Both the position numbers and the translations under genes were made by a program. Source: DATLFA01 sp035525225 (GTDB lineage: Bacteria; Actinomycetota; Acidimicrobiia; Acidimicrobiales; WLNW01). Taken from it: 64,000 bases of DNA. The stretch covers positions 75,907 through 139,906 of the forward strand of contig DATLFA010000049.1 of the NCBI GenBank assembly GCA_035525225.1. Direction: 5' to 3'. Positions 31,408 through 39,854 of the stretch are shown one piece after another. How positions within the stretch are numbered: the stretch's first letter is position 1; every line of letters begins with the position of its first letter. Below the pieces are notes generated by a model. The model did no database searches. It was not told the origin of the DNA and was given only the letters and a program-made list of their open reading frames with translations.

Positions 31408-33054
31408 ATGCTCGACCTACTGATCAAAGGCGGCCTCGTCGTCGATGGCACCGGACAGCCGGCGTTCCGCGCCGATGTCGGGGTACATAACGGTCGCATC
31501 GTTCATGTCGGCGAATCGGTCGACGCGACGGAGGTGCTCGATGCGCGCGGCCGCATCGTCGCGCCCGGGTTTGTCGACATCCACACGCACTACGACGCTC
31601 AGGTCATGTGGGATCCGTGGCTCACACCCTCGTGCTACCAGGGCGTCACGACCGTCATCGCGGGCAACTGCGGGTTCACACTCGCCCCCTGCCGTCCCGA
31701 GCAACGCGAGACGATGGTCGGCACACTCGAGAGTGTCGAAGACATGAGCGGCGACACGCTCCGCGCGGGGATCCCGTGGCAATTCGAGAGCTTCGCGGAG
31801 TATCTGGACACGGTCGATCGACACGGGCTCGGCGTGAACTTTGCGGCGTATGTCGGGCACACGGCGCTGCGCCTGTGGGCGATGGGCGATGAAGCACACG
31901 AACGGGCCGCCACTGACGACGAACTCGGTGCCATGCGCGACGCGTTGCAGACCGCGCTTCGAGCGGGTGCCATCGGGTTCTCGACGGACCGCTCGCGCTT
32001 CCACCGCGGCGACGGTGGTCGACCGGTGCCGACCGCGGTGGCGCCCCGGGGCGAGATCGAGTCGTTGCTGCGGGTGGTGGGCGCGGAGGGAAGGGTCGCG
32101 CAGGTCAATCCCGATGACGAGTTCGATTGGCTCTACGAGGTGCAGCCCTCGGTCGGCTGTCGCATCACATGGACCGCGCTCGTCAGCTATCCGGCGCGCG
32201 TCGCCGGGCGCACGTTCTGGCGCGACAAGCTCGGCGCGCACCGTGCCGGATTTGCCTCGGGGGCCCAAGTGCGTCCGCAGGTGACGTGCCGGCCGCTGAG
32301 CGTGCAGTTCTCGCTCGTCAATCCGACACCGTTCATCTCGGCCCCCGTCTTCGCCGAGCTCATGTCGACTCCCCCGCGCGAGCGCGAGCGTCTCTACGCC
32401 GACGAGTCGTTCGTCGCCGCGGCGCGCACACAGCTCGCCGAAAAGCGTCACGCGAATGTTCCTTGGGAGTCGATCGTCGTGTCGGAAGGGGCCGATCCGT
32501 CGCTGTTGGGCAAGACGCTCGGCGTACTCGCGCGACGCGATGGCCGCACACCGTTCGATGTGATGGTCGAGATCGCGCGCGCCAACCACCTCGAGACGCG
32601 CTTCCTCACCATCGTCGGAAACGACAACGAACAAGCGGTGCGCGAACTGTTGCTCGAGGACGGCTGCATCCTCGGTATCTCGGACGCGGGTGCTCACGTC
32701 AGCATGCTTTGTGACGCGAACATGCCCGTCGACTTCCTGGCCAACTGGGTGCGTGACCGCGCGGTCATGCCGCTCGAGCAAGGCATCCGAAAGCTCACAT
32801 CGGAACCCGCCGACTTCTTCGGTCTCACCGATCGCGGCATCGTGCGCCCGGGCGCCCATGCCGACGTCGTCGTCTTCGACATCGACCGCCTCGATCCAGG
32901 TCCGCTACGACGTGTCCGCGACCTTCCCGCCGATGGTGAGCGTTTGGTCGCCGATCAAGTGCAAGGCATCGACCATGTCGTCGTCAATGGCACAGTGGCG
33001 TGCCGATCAGGCGAATGGCAAACCAACCTCCGGCCGGGCAAGGTGCTGCGCTGA
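31408..33054 (+). CDS. N-acyl-D-amino-acid deacylase-type amidohydrolase
   Basis: A 548-residue enzyme paralogous to the one at 13695-15380. It shows DLLIKGGLVVDGTGQPAFRA, the metal site DIHTHYDAQVMWDPW, VIAGNCGFTLAP, and the second-half motif ISDAGAHVSMLCDA, with ADVVVFDIDRLDPG at the C-terminus. GAGGACTCACC ahead of ATG 31408 provides a weak ribosome-binding site, and the previous gene ends only ten bases upstream. The coupling to an amidohydrolase-2 gene suggests two hydrolytic steps in one pathway. Whether it acts on N-acyl amino acids is unproven. Confidence 0.86.
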   Translation: MLDLLIKGGLVVDGTGQPAFRADVGVHNGRIVHVGESVDATEVLDARGRIVAPGFVDIHTHYDAQVMWDPWLTPSCYQGVTTVIAGNCGFTLAPCRPEQRETMVGTLESVEDMSGDTLRAGIPWQFESFAEYLDTVDRHGLGVNFAAYVGHTALRLWAMGDEAHERAATDDELGAMRDALQTALRAGAIGFSTDRSRFHRGDGGRPVPTAVAPRGEIESLLRVVGAEGRVAQVNPDDEFDWLYEVQPSVGCRITWTALVSYPARVAGRTFWRDKLGAHRAGFASGAQVRPQVTCRPLSVQFSLVNPTPFISAPVFAELMSTPPRERERLYADESFVAAARTQLAEKRHANVPWESIVVSEGADPSLLGKTLGVLARRDGRTPFDVMVEIARANHLETRFLTIVGNDNEQAVRELLLEDGCILGISDAGAHVSMLCDANMPVDFLANWVRDRAVMPLEQGIRKLTSEPADFFGLTDRGIVRPGAHADVVVFDIDRLDPGPLRRVRDLPADGERLVADQVQGIDHVVVNGTVACRSGEWQTNLRPGKVLR

Positions 33055-33063
33055 GCGAAACTG

Positions 33064-33165
33064 CTACCTGTTCCCGTCGGCGCCACGATGGCGATCGAAC
33101 CACGAGATGGTGCGGCGCAGCCCGGTCTGGAGTGGGGTGTGGGCTGTCCACGTCTCGATAGCTGT
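33064..33165 (-). pseudogene. C-terminal scrap of an NAD-dependent epimerase/dehydratase
   Basis: A 33-codon stretch ending at a TAG reads ETWTAHTPLQTGLRRTISWF, the typical last helix of extended-SDR sugar epimerases/dehydratases (consensus W-x-P-x-T-x-L-x-x-G-L-x-x-T-I-x-W). A stop codon lies upstream in frame and nothing else of the gene is left. The rest of the 33055-33364 interval shows no gene. Confidence 0.6.
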
Positions 33166-33364
33166 CGGTCAACTTGGCAACGGGAAGCACGCCTCTCGGT
33201 GACACAACTCTGCAGACCAGGACCATCCCCAAATACATGGCTACCGTCCTCCCCTGCGACCGGTTGACTTGCCGAGGTTCTTCCGGCAGGGCGAGCTCGG
33301 ATCTGCGACGCGTGCTTCCGATGCGTGTCCGGCTCCACGCCCACTCATGAAGGCGGGTGATGTG

Positions 33365-34240
33365 TCATCGACGAAGGCTCACGACGAGGACTCTGAGCTG
33401 TTTCAGCATGCGTCCGGGGTAACTGCTGGCGAGACCGGGAAAGCGCGTCGAGAGTTGACGGAGCCATCGATGTGATGGTCCGGTCGTGACAAGGCTGCGG
33501 CGCTCGAACGCGGCGTCGAGTGCTTGCCGTGCGACCTGTTCGGCGGTGGCCCATCTGCTCTCGGCAATCTCAGGCGACATGCCGTTGCGCTCGAAGTACC
33601 TCGTTCGCGTATATCCGGCGAGGACAGTGGTGGAGGTGATGTTGGTGTCGGAGAGTTCCTTCGACAGCGACTGCCCGAAGTTCGTCACGAACGCCTTCGT
33701 AGCGACGTACAACGCGTGGCCGGCGACCGGGCCTCTGGAAGCAGCAGACGAGACATGGACGAGACAACCTCGGTCGGCCTCGATCATGCGGGGTAGCGCG
33801 GCATGCGTCAGCCGAACCAGCGCTTCGTTGTTGACGCGCATCGTTTCGTGAAGATCGACCGACGAGAGATCGGCCAACGCGCCCGCGCGTCCAACACCGG
33901 CGTTGTTGACCAACAGGTCGATCATCGGGTCGGCGTCACGGATCGAGGAAACCACGGTGGCGACGCCATGCTCATCGCTCAGATCGGCGCGGATGACCTC
34001 CACGTGCACTCCGAGCATGCGAGCCCGATCGGCCACGATCTCCAACGCGCGCAGGTCCCGGCCCACAACGACGAGATCGACGCCGCGGACGGCAAGTTCG
34101 TCGGCGAACGCTTCGCCGATACCAGACGACGCACCGGTGACGAGCGCCCGACGCCACGGGGACGGCGCTGGGGCCAACGCAACCGCGTCGGTACCAGCCG
34201 TGGCAACCCTCGTGCCTTCACGTACCCCGGTGTCTGTCAT
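33365..34240 (-). CDS. Short-chain dehydrogenase/reductase
   Basis: A 291-residue classical SDR. The NAD(P)-binding GASSGIGEA motif is near residue 38, NNAGVG near residue 112, and the catalytic Ser-Tyr-Lys triad is in VSSAASRGPVAGHALYVATK. The C-terminal 40 residues are basic and hydrophobic. Relatives act on ketone, steroid or fatty-acyl substrates. ATG 34240 follows an imperfect palindrome (TAGAGT and ACACTA arms) at about 34240-34256 that could be a regulator site. A divergent fragment lies upstream; no partner gene is present. Confidence 0.85.
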   Translation of the reverse strand: MTDTGVREGTRVATAGTDAVALAPAPSPWRRALVTGASSGIGEAFADELAVRGVDLVVVGRDLRALEIVADRARMLGVHVEVIRADLSDEHGVATVVSSIRDADPMIDLLVNNAGVGRAGALADLSSVDLHETMRVNNEALVRLTHAALPRMIEADRGCLVHVSSAASRGPVAGHALYVATKAFVTNFGQSLSKELSDTNITSTTVLAGYTRTRYFERNGMSPEIAESRWATAEQVARQALDAAFERRSLVTTGPSHRWLRQLSTRFPGLASSYPGRMLKQLRVLVVSLRR

Positions 34241-34401
34241 AGAGTTTCATACACTATCTTTACCTAGGAGTCGAGTCCAGCGAGACGACGACTCGGTGCT
34301 CGTGTGCCCGATCGGGCGCGGTTGGTGGCGGCTCTCGCATGTGCTGTCGGCGTGGCGTCCGTCGATGTTCGGAACGTCTCACTGAACGTACCGATAGGAA
34401 C

Positions 34402-34644
34402 CGAGCTCTCGGATCGCCGTATTTCCAGTCGATCTCGTTGGGTCTCGAAGGTGCGTTCTTTCTCGCCGGCCACATCGGCAACCGAGCCATGTCGATCCAC
34501 GACGTGTTCGGTCGGTACGAGGCCTTCATGTACCAGCAGTGGCTGCGGGTCTACATGCGCACTCGGATGATCAAGCACAACAAGGACCTGCTCGAATCGG
34601 TCGACGACACTTTCGGCCTGCTCGAGAAGATGCACGTCTTCTGA
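34402..34644 (+). pseudogene. C-terminal fragment of an unrecognised protein
   Basis: One open frame reads ALGSPYFQSISLGLEGAFFL, AGHIGNRAMSIHDVFGRYEA, MYQQWLRVYMRTRMIKHNKD and LLESVDDTFGLLEKMHVF before TGA at 34644. Its composition is strongly protein-like and helical. A second frame just upstream gives DVRNVSLNVPIGTELSD, which suggests an earlier part lost by frameshift. There is no start codon with a ribosome-binding site unless ATG 34489 is used, which would give a 51-residue peptide. I do not recognise the family. Confidence 0.4.
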
Positions 34645-34670
34645 GCCGACAACCGAGCCCCGTAGATCGA

Positions 34671-35057
34671 TCAGGCCACTTCCACATCCGTCTGAGAGAA
34701 GTCCCCGCCCGCGAACAACAGCGGTTGGCCCATCGAGCGCGCAAGCGCGTAAGAGAACGTGTCACCGAAATTGAGGCCCGCTCGGTGTCGCCCCTTGCCG
34801 AACCGACGCCAACACACGATCGCGGTCTCGGCAAGATCCGCATCCACCGCCACAATCTGGACATCGATCCGCGCCAGCAGCTCCTCGAGCAGCTGAGTGC
34901 CCGAGGGGCCGGCCTTGGCCTCGATGACGATCCCCAACTCCACACGCGTCGCCGCGGACATCACACAAGGTGACTCGACCAGCTTCCCCTCGATCTCGTC
35001 ACTTCCGGACTCACCGAATAGCAGCGCGACAATCGCGGACGTGTCGACGACGTTCAT
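34671..35057 (-). CDS. vapC: VapC toxin, PIN-domain ribonuclease
   Basis: A 128-residue PIN-domain RNase, the toxin of a type II module. The acidic Mg2+ site is visible: Asp5 in VVDTSAIVAL, Glu near residue 41 in RVELGI, Asp near residue 99 in NFGDTFSYALA and the late LLFAGGDFSQTD. Such toxins cleave tRNA or rRNA to arrest growth. The start overlaps the antitoxin stop by four bases (ATGA, 35054-35057), so translation is coupled. Downstream on the plus strand is only a broken gene. Confidence 0.92.
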   Translation of the reverse strand: MNVVDTSAIVALLFGESGSDEIEGKLVESPCVMSAATRVELGIVIEAKAGPSGTQLLEELLARIDVQIVAVDADLAETAIVCWRRFGKGRHRAGLNFGDTFSYALARSMGQPLLFAGGDFSQTDVEVA

Positions 35058-35296
35058 GCCGGCAAACCATGGTCGTCGTACCCAATGATGTCGTCGGGAT
35101 CACGTGCATCGAGCTCGGGCAGCAACCGGAACCGTTCGACGATGTCAGCGAGGTCACGGTCGCGGCGACGTCTTCGCTCGGCGTCGAGCCGCGCCTCCAG
35201 CGATGCCACCACGGCATCGGTGATGGACTCCCCCGTCAAAGCCGCCAGATCACGCGCCAACCGGTCGGCCTTTGCACTCTTGATACTCAGGGCCAT
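35054..35296 (-). CDS. vapB: VapB antitoxin
   Basis: An 80-residue antitoxin of the Rv0623-like/PSK VapB group. The N-terminal MALSIKSAKADRLARDLAAL binds DNA, and the C-terminal VERFRLLPELDARDPDDIIG segment should wrap the toxin. It is upstream of vapC, and the two overlap by four bases. The ATG is preceded at seven bases by TATACT, with no Shine-Dalgarno sequence, so a leaderless start is likely. The repeats at 35297-35324 are the probable autoregulatory site. Confidence 0.9.
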   Translation of the reverse strand: MALSIKSAKADRLARDLAALTGESITDAVVASLEARLDAERRRRRDRDLADIVERFRLLPELDARDPDDIIGYDDHGLPA

Positions 35297-35324
35297 AGGT
35301 AGAAGTATACCCTTGAAGGTAGAA
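35297..35324 (-). promoter_or_regulatory. vapBC promoter and operator
   Basis: AGGTAGAA occurs at 35297-35304 and again at 35317-35324, exactly 20 bases apart (two helical turns), flanking the palindrome GTATAC at 35305-35310. On the minus strand the -10 element TATACT lies within this region, seven bases before the vapB ATG. Binding by VapBC would therefore block its own promoter. Confidence 0.65.
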
Positions 35325-35514
35325 AGGTGACCAGAGCGGGGCCCGGATCGGCACCGTCCTCAGCGCCTCGAGCGGATGTCTCCGTGCCAAGGCGCCGGCG
35401 TTTGGGCTAACCCCGGGGCTAAACCTGAGCGAAACCCTGAAGATCTCAGGACCAGAAGTCGTCCCACTGTGCAGGTCGAAGAACTGCTCGACCGAGCGAC
35501 CGCGCTCGAGACCG

Positions 35515-36143
35515 AACCCGGCTACGACCCTGCGAGCCGGGCCTTGCCCGATTCGTCGAAGCACTCGCACACGTCTACGCGGGCGATCTCGCCCGGTACG
35601 TGGCGCTCGCCGTGAGGTCGCCTACGCGTTGTGGACCGCAGGCCTCGCGCATGCCAACACCGACCCGCAGCGCGCGCTGGCGGCCTGGGATGAAGGAGTT
35701 TCCGTGGTGCAGGAGCACAAGGTCCACTTCTTCGAGGGCTTCCTTGCACCCGACGCGGCTCGGCTGCACACCGTCCACGGCGACCCCGCGACCGCACTGG
35801 GTTTTTCGAACGGCTCGGCTACCTCGAACCGGCCGCGACGCTCTACGCCGCGATCACGCGCGAGCCGGCGAGCCTCCACCACGTGCCGGACCTCGTCGAT
35901 CTCGGCGATCGTCTGGCGAACAGGCTGGGCGCAACCGTGTTCGCAGCGTGCACCTCGGCCGGGTCGATGCTCGACCTCAACACGGCCGCAGTTCACACGC
36001 TGGCGCAGATCGACCTCGTTCGCCGCGAGCTCGCCACGGCGCGCGCGGGCCGGCACTCTCCCGGCGGCCTCTCGAACCGCGCCGGGGCAACCCGCTGGGC
36101 CATCGAGCACGGTCTGGTCGAGATTTCCACAATCCAACGATGA
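35515..36143 (+). pseudogene. Remnant of a large ATPase/cyclase-type regulator
   Basis: The frame pieces FVEALAHVYAGDLARYVALA, ALWTAGLAHANTDPQRALAA, VQEHKVHFFEGFLAPDAARL and PAATLYAAITREPASLHHVP fall in different frames over this interval and end with AVHTLAQIDLVRRELATARA before a TGA at 36143. Together they resemble the C-terminal helical-repeat part of the adenylate-cyclase/AAA-ATPase or LuxR-type regulators common in this phylum. An expected segment of about 30 residues between GDPATALG and the next piece is missing. Only the last few hundred bases of a gene of several kilobases are left. Confidence 0.65.
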
Positions 36144-36187
36144 GAACCGCCCGAAGCCAACGACCTACTCCATATCGACCGCTGATC

Positions 36188-37084
36188 TCAGTCGTGGCGG
36201 AACAGTGGAACGACGTCACTGGCGAATCGTTGCAACTCGTCGAGGTCGAACGGCGAACGCACCGCCAAGATGATCCATTCCGCTCCGTGTTCGGCGTAGT
36301 GATCGAGCTTGTCTGCGACCTGGGCCGGCGAACCACCGAGAGTTGCCGGACGCATCTGCTCGGCCGTGACGCCGTAGCGGTCACGTAGCGTGTGCTCGAA
36401 CGCCTCGCCGTCGGACAGGATCAACGGGAGAGTGGCGCCGATCGTCAGCGATGACGACGCGCGTTCGTTGATATACGCGCAGCTGCGGCCGAAGTCGTCC
36501 GGCGACATGAAGTTCGCGTTCCAACCGTCACCGTATCGAGCAGCGGCCTCGAGTGCTTTCGGCCCTTTGGCCCCGACCCAGATTCGCGGCGCGTGTTGCA
36601 TCGGCTTCGGATCGCAGCGCGCATTGCGAAGCGTGACGAACTCGCCGTCGTAGTCGCTGAATTCGTTCGACCAGAGCGCGCGAAGAACCTCGATTGTCTC
36701 CCTCATCCGCCGGAGCCGAACCGCGAACGGCTCGAACGGGATTCCGTACGCGTTGTATTCCTCCTCGTACCAGCCCGCGCCGATACCGACCTCGAGCCGG
36801 CCGTTCGACAAATGGTCGATCGTCACGAGTGACTTCGCCAGGACTGCGGGGTTGCGGTAGCCGGCCGAGTAGACGAGGCAACCGACGCGCACTCGTTCGG
36901 TGAGCGCCGCCAGCGCCGCGTGACAGGCAACGGCCTCGAACGATCCTGCCCCGTCTGCCCGCTGTGTGTAGAAGTGGTCCTGCCCGCTGATCCAGTCGTA
37001 GCCCATCGCTTCGATCTGTGCCCATACCCGGCACACGTCGGACATCTCACACATTGCGGTCGATACCTGAACGCCGAACTGCAT
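36188..37084 (-). CDS. LLM-class F420-dependent oxidoreductase
   Basis: A 298-residue luciferase-like TIM-barrel oxidoreductase. Typical strands are MQFGVQVSTAMCEM, YDWISGQDHFYTQ, RVRVGCLVYSAGYRNPAVLA, DHLSNGRLEVGIGAGWYEEE and PRIWVGAKGPKALEAAARYG. The NGRxxxGIGAGWxxxE signature is that of F420-binding family members, which act on alcohols, tetrahydromethanopterin-like or xenobiotic substrates. No adjacent gene reveals the substrate. The next gene in this direction is only a remnant. Confidence 0.88.
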   Translation of the reverse strand: MQFGVQVSTAMCEMSDVCRVWAQIEAMGYDWISGQDHFYTQRADGAGSFEAVACHAALAALTERVRVGCLVYSAGYRNPAVLAKSLVTIDHLSNGRLEVGIGAGWYEEEYNAYGIPFEPFAVRLRRMRETIEVLRALWSNEFSDYDGEFVTLRNARCDPKPMQHAPRIWVGAKGPKALEAAARYGDGWNANFMSPDDFGRSCAYINERASSSLTIGATLPLILSDGEAFEHTLRDRYGVTAEQMRPATLGGSPAQVADKLDHYAEHGAEWIILAVRSPFDLDELQRFASDVVPLFRHD

Positions 37085-37197
37085 CGCGCCTTGTCTAGTT
37101 CGATCGCCACCCTCTCGCTGCAGCGATCATGGGGATGGGGGCGGGGACGCGGCTCGGGGCGCGCCGCTGATCGAGCATGGTGTGGCGGGACCGTCGT

Positions 37198-37551
37198 TCA
37201 ATCCGCCCAAACCAGTGCGCGACGGCGTCGAACCGCGCGCGGTACAAAGTGGCCGACAACAGCGCCGACCAAGACGGCAACGGCGATTACGAGCCACAAA
37301 CGTGTATTCCATGTCCACCACAGGACATCGAGCGTGGCGCTCTCATCGCCGTTTTGCACAATCACGATTGCGGCGAACAGCACGACGGCGGCCCCTACCA
37401 CGAGACCAGCGTCAAATGCCCGCCCGGGTCGGCGCGCCAGCGTACGGGAACGCGCAAGCTGCTCTTCAGCAGCGAGCGGCCGATCCGATGGTTTGCGATT
37501 GAGGACTGACAATGTCGCTCCCTCTCTCGAGTTGCCGGTAGGACTGAGCAT
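37198..37551 (-). CDS. LapA-domain (DUF1049) small membrane protein
   Basis: A 117-residue protein with a basic N-terminus and two helices separated by a short loop: GLVVGAAVVLFAAIVIVQNG, then DVLWWTWNTRLWLVIAVAVL, followed by a basic tail. The NGxExxxLDVLWWTWN pattern is typical of LapA/DUF1049 proteins, inner-membrane proteins involved in envelope assembly in other bacteria. ATG 37551 has no Shine-Dalgarno sequence; TTG 37512, five bases after AGGGAG, is an equal alternative. Related sequences lie at 57640-57874 (broken) and 63101-63745 (duplicated). Confidence 0.78.
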   Translation of the reverse strand: MLSPTGNSREGATLSVLNRKPSDRPLAAEEQLARSRTLARRPGRAFDAGLVVGAAVVLFAAIVIVQNGDESATLDVLWWTWNTRLWLVIAVAVLVGAVVGHFVPRAVRRRRALVWAD

Positions 37552-37772
37552 GCCGCCGTGGCGTCCGATTGCCAGGCGAGTCGCGGCGATCGACTGACTT
37601 GGCCGAGGTCTCCGAGCATCAGTATCGACTGAGGACGTGTCGGTGCAGTCGCGAGAAGATTGCATTCTTGCGCGAACCGTGGTCGCTGATCCCGACCGTT
37701 CCCGCCATGACTTTGACGCCCGACTGTCCTCGCCGACGCATCCACCCCGGCGGCCCGCGGCATGATGGCCCC

Positions 37773-38848
37773 GTGACGATCAAGTTGCAGGTCGAACCAG
37801 GAGACCGCACTGACGATGTGACGGGCGAAGTCACTGATTCGGTACAGTCGATTCTGGAAACGCTCACGGATGGTCTGCCACGCGTCGGTATCGCCGCTGG
37901 AATCATCGTCGTCGGCTATGTGCTCAGTCGACTGGTGCGACGGATCGTCCGAACCGCCTCCAGTGGGATCGATACACGCCGAGCTTTCGTGAGGTGATAT
38001 CGAAGCTTGCCGGCTGGATCTTCCTGTTTGCCTCGGTTCTCGTGTCGCTTGCCGTCACGTTTCCGTCGATTCGGCCGGTGAATCTGCTCGCAGGATTGGG
38101 CTTCTTCTCGGTCGCCATTGGCTTCGCGTTTCAAGACATTCTCGAGAACACGCTGTCCGGAGTGCTGTTGCGGTTTCGTCAGCCGTTTCGCTCGGGCGAC
38201 GAGATCGCGGTAGCGGGTTACGAAGGGACGGTAGAAGGCATCACCATCCGAGAGACGCGGATTCGCCAGTACGACGGGCAGCTCCTGCTCGTTCCGAACC
38301 GAGACGTCTACAAAAATGTGATTCGAGTGCAAACCTCGAGGGCGGACCGGCTGTTGACGATTGTTGTGGGTGTCGCCTACGACGCCGATCTCCAGACTGT
38401 CCGTCGCGTTGTGCTGGACTCGCTGCGAGATGTCGATACCGTCGCGGCCGAGCCACAACCAGAGGCGTTGGTGCAGCAGTTGGGTGGATCTGCTGTCGAA
38501 ATCGGTGTTCGGTTTTGGTCCAACTCGCGCCAATTGAATGCAGTGCGTGCAAGGGATGATGCCATCTCGGCGGTGAAAGCGGCGTTGGATGCGGCCGGAA
38601 TCGACATACCGCCCGCAATAATCGAACTCAAGTCGAGCGACAACGAGACTCAGATACGCGATCGAACCCCGCACCAGTACACGGCCGACGTTCTCCCAGC
38701 TGTCGAAAAACACGCTCTCGCGCTACCCCGATGGTGCCTGCCTCACACAAACCTTCGCCGCGAGTCGCCGCACACGCACGCCCGGCGCATTGACGAGTCC
38801 AGTGTGCCCCGACCCGAGATCGTTCACGCGGACACATTGCGTTCGTGA
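37773..38848 (+). pseudogene. MscS-type mechanosensitive channel, split by one frameshift
   Basis: The first frame (GTG 37773 to TGA at 37997) gives helix 1, GIAAGIIVVGYVLSRLVRRI, and ends RRAFVR. The second frame from GTG 37994 gives ISKLAGWIFLFASVLVSLAV, the pore helix region LAGLGFFSVAIGFAFQDILE, RFRQPFRSGDEI and the cytoplasmic beta domain. Restoring one base near 37989 would read AFREVISKLAGW without interruption. The two frames also overlap as GTGA, so a coupled two-protein channel cannot be dismissed. The C-terminal 60 residues after NETQIRD are unlike MscS. Intact MscS releases solutes at osmotic downshift. Confidence 0.85.
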
Positions 38849-38871
38849 CCACTGTGCAGCGGGCGACACAG

Positions 38872-38913
38872 GGGGCACTGGGCATGAGTAAACAGCCGGG
38901 GCACTGGGCATGA
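38872..38913 (+). repeat. 16-bp direct repeat, period 26
   Basis: GGGGCACTGGGCATGA occurs at 38872-38887 and 38898-38913. Each copy contains an ATGA. It lies 50 bases upstream of the 38966 gene start. It could be a tandem regulatory site or recombination debris. Confidence 0.6.
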
Positions 38914-38965
38914 ATACTCCGCGGTTGTGCCCACGAGGCCTTCCCACAAGACCTGGAGGTCGGCG

Positions 38966-39226
38966 ATGACCAGCACACACAGAGCGTCCGAAAAGCTGGT
39001 GGGTGACGTCGACACCGGTCAGATCGAGTCGGTGCACGTGCGTTATCTCGACTTGACCGGCGACGGCACACCCGACGCGGTGGAGCGCGTTACTCGCAGA
39101 TCAATTCGAGGTCGCGACCTTGGTGCTGAATTGGTTGAAGAGACGAGGCGTCTTGCGTTCGGCATCGGAATTGATGGCAAGCCCACTGGAGTCAGGGAGC
39201 AAACGGGCGTTCTGCTGCAAATCTGA
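38966..39226 (+). CDS. Small EF-hand-loop-like protein, unnamed family (copy 1)
   Basis: An 86-residue protein. Residues 29-40, DLTGDGTPDAVE, fit the 12-position EF-hand or dockerin calcium loop, with Asp at 1, Thr at 3, Asp at 5, Gly at 6, Asp at 9 and Glu at 12. It is preceded by VHVRYLD and followed by a basic stretch and the block ELVEETRRLAFGIGIDGKPT. No signal peptide is visible. GGAGG before ATG 38966 is well placed. A second copy lies at 53724-54032. I do not recognise a described family; a calcium-binding role is inferred from one loop only, since most EF-hand proteins have pairs. It precedes the VKOR gene. Confidence 0.75.
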   Translation: MTSTHRASEKLVGDVDTGQIESVHVRYLDLTGDGTPDAVERVTRRSIRGRDLGAELVEETRRLAFGIGIDGKPTGVREQTGVLLQI

Positions 39227-39308
39227 GACGCCGGGCGCGTGACCCGGTTGAACGACGAACGTTCGTGCACGACGCGTCTGGGCGTTGAGTGCCATCAAGG
39301 AGCGCCAT

Positions 39309-39854
39309 ATGAGTCTTGCCCCACCTGCCCCTCCCGGGTGGGACTACAACCCGTCGGGTTGGTCACAGCGCCTCCCGATCGCGGGCGTGGCGCTCGTCGG
39401 CTTCGGCATCGCTGCGTATCTGACCGCGTTCCAGATCGGTGTGATCGAGCGGGTTTGGGAGCCGGTGTTCGGCTCGGGTAGCGAAAGAGTCCTCACGTCG
39501 GAGGTGTCGAAAATTCTGCCAGTACCAGACGCGGCGCTTGGTGCCGCCGGCTATTTGCTGGACGCGGTGGCGGCAGTGATCGGTGGGCCCGATCGGTGGC
39601 GGCGCCAACCCTGGGTGGTGGTGTTGTTCGGAGTGGCGGTAGGCCCTCTCGGAGTTGCCAGCATCGTGCTCGTCGTTCTCCAACCGGTGATGTTCGATTC
39701 GTTCTGCACGCTGTGCCTGGCGTCCGCGCTGATCTCGGTCGTGATGATCGGACCTGCGATGGACGAGGTCCTCGCGAGCCTGCAGGTGTTGGCTCGCGTC
39801 CGTAGGCGAGGAGAGCCGGTCTTGCACGCGTTCTGGCATGGGGCCGAGGGATGA
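39309..39854 (+). CDS. Vitamin K epoxide reductase (VKOR)-family membrane protein
   Basis: A 181-residue membrane protein with about four helices. The active-site CxxC is in DSFCTLCLASALISVVMIG, and PVPDAALGAAGYLLDAV plus the WEPVFGSGS loop before it match bacterial VKOR-like proteins. These pass electrons from disulphide-forming partners to quinones. The first, loop cysteine pair of classical VKOR is not evident, so this may be the shortened variety. AAGGAG at 39297-39302 selects ATG 39309. The next gene overlaps its stop by four bases (ATGA, 39851-39854). Confidence 0.82.
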   Translation: MSLAPPAPPGWDYNPSGWSQRLPIAGVALVGFGIAAYLTAFQIGVIERVWEPVFGSGSERVLTSEVSKILPVPDAALGAAGYLLDAVAAVIGGPDRWRRQPWVVVLFGVAVGPLGVASIVLVVLQPVMFDSFCTLCLASALISVVMIGPAMDEVLASLQVLARVRRRGEPVLHAFWHGAEG

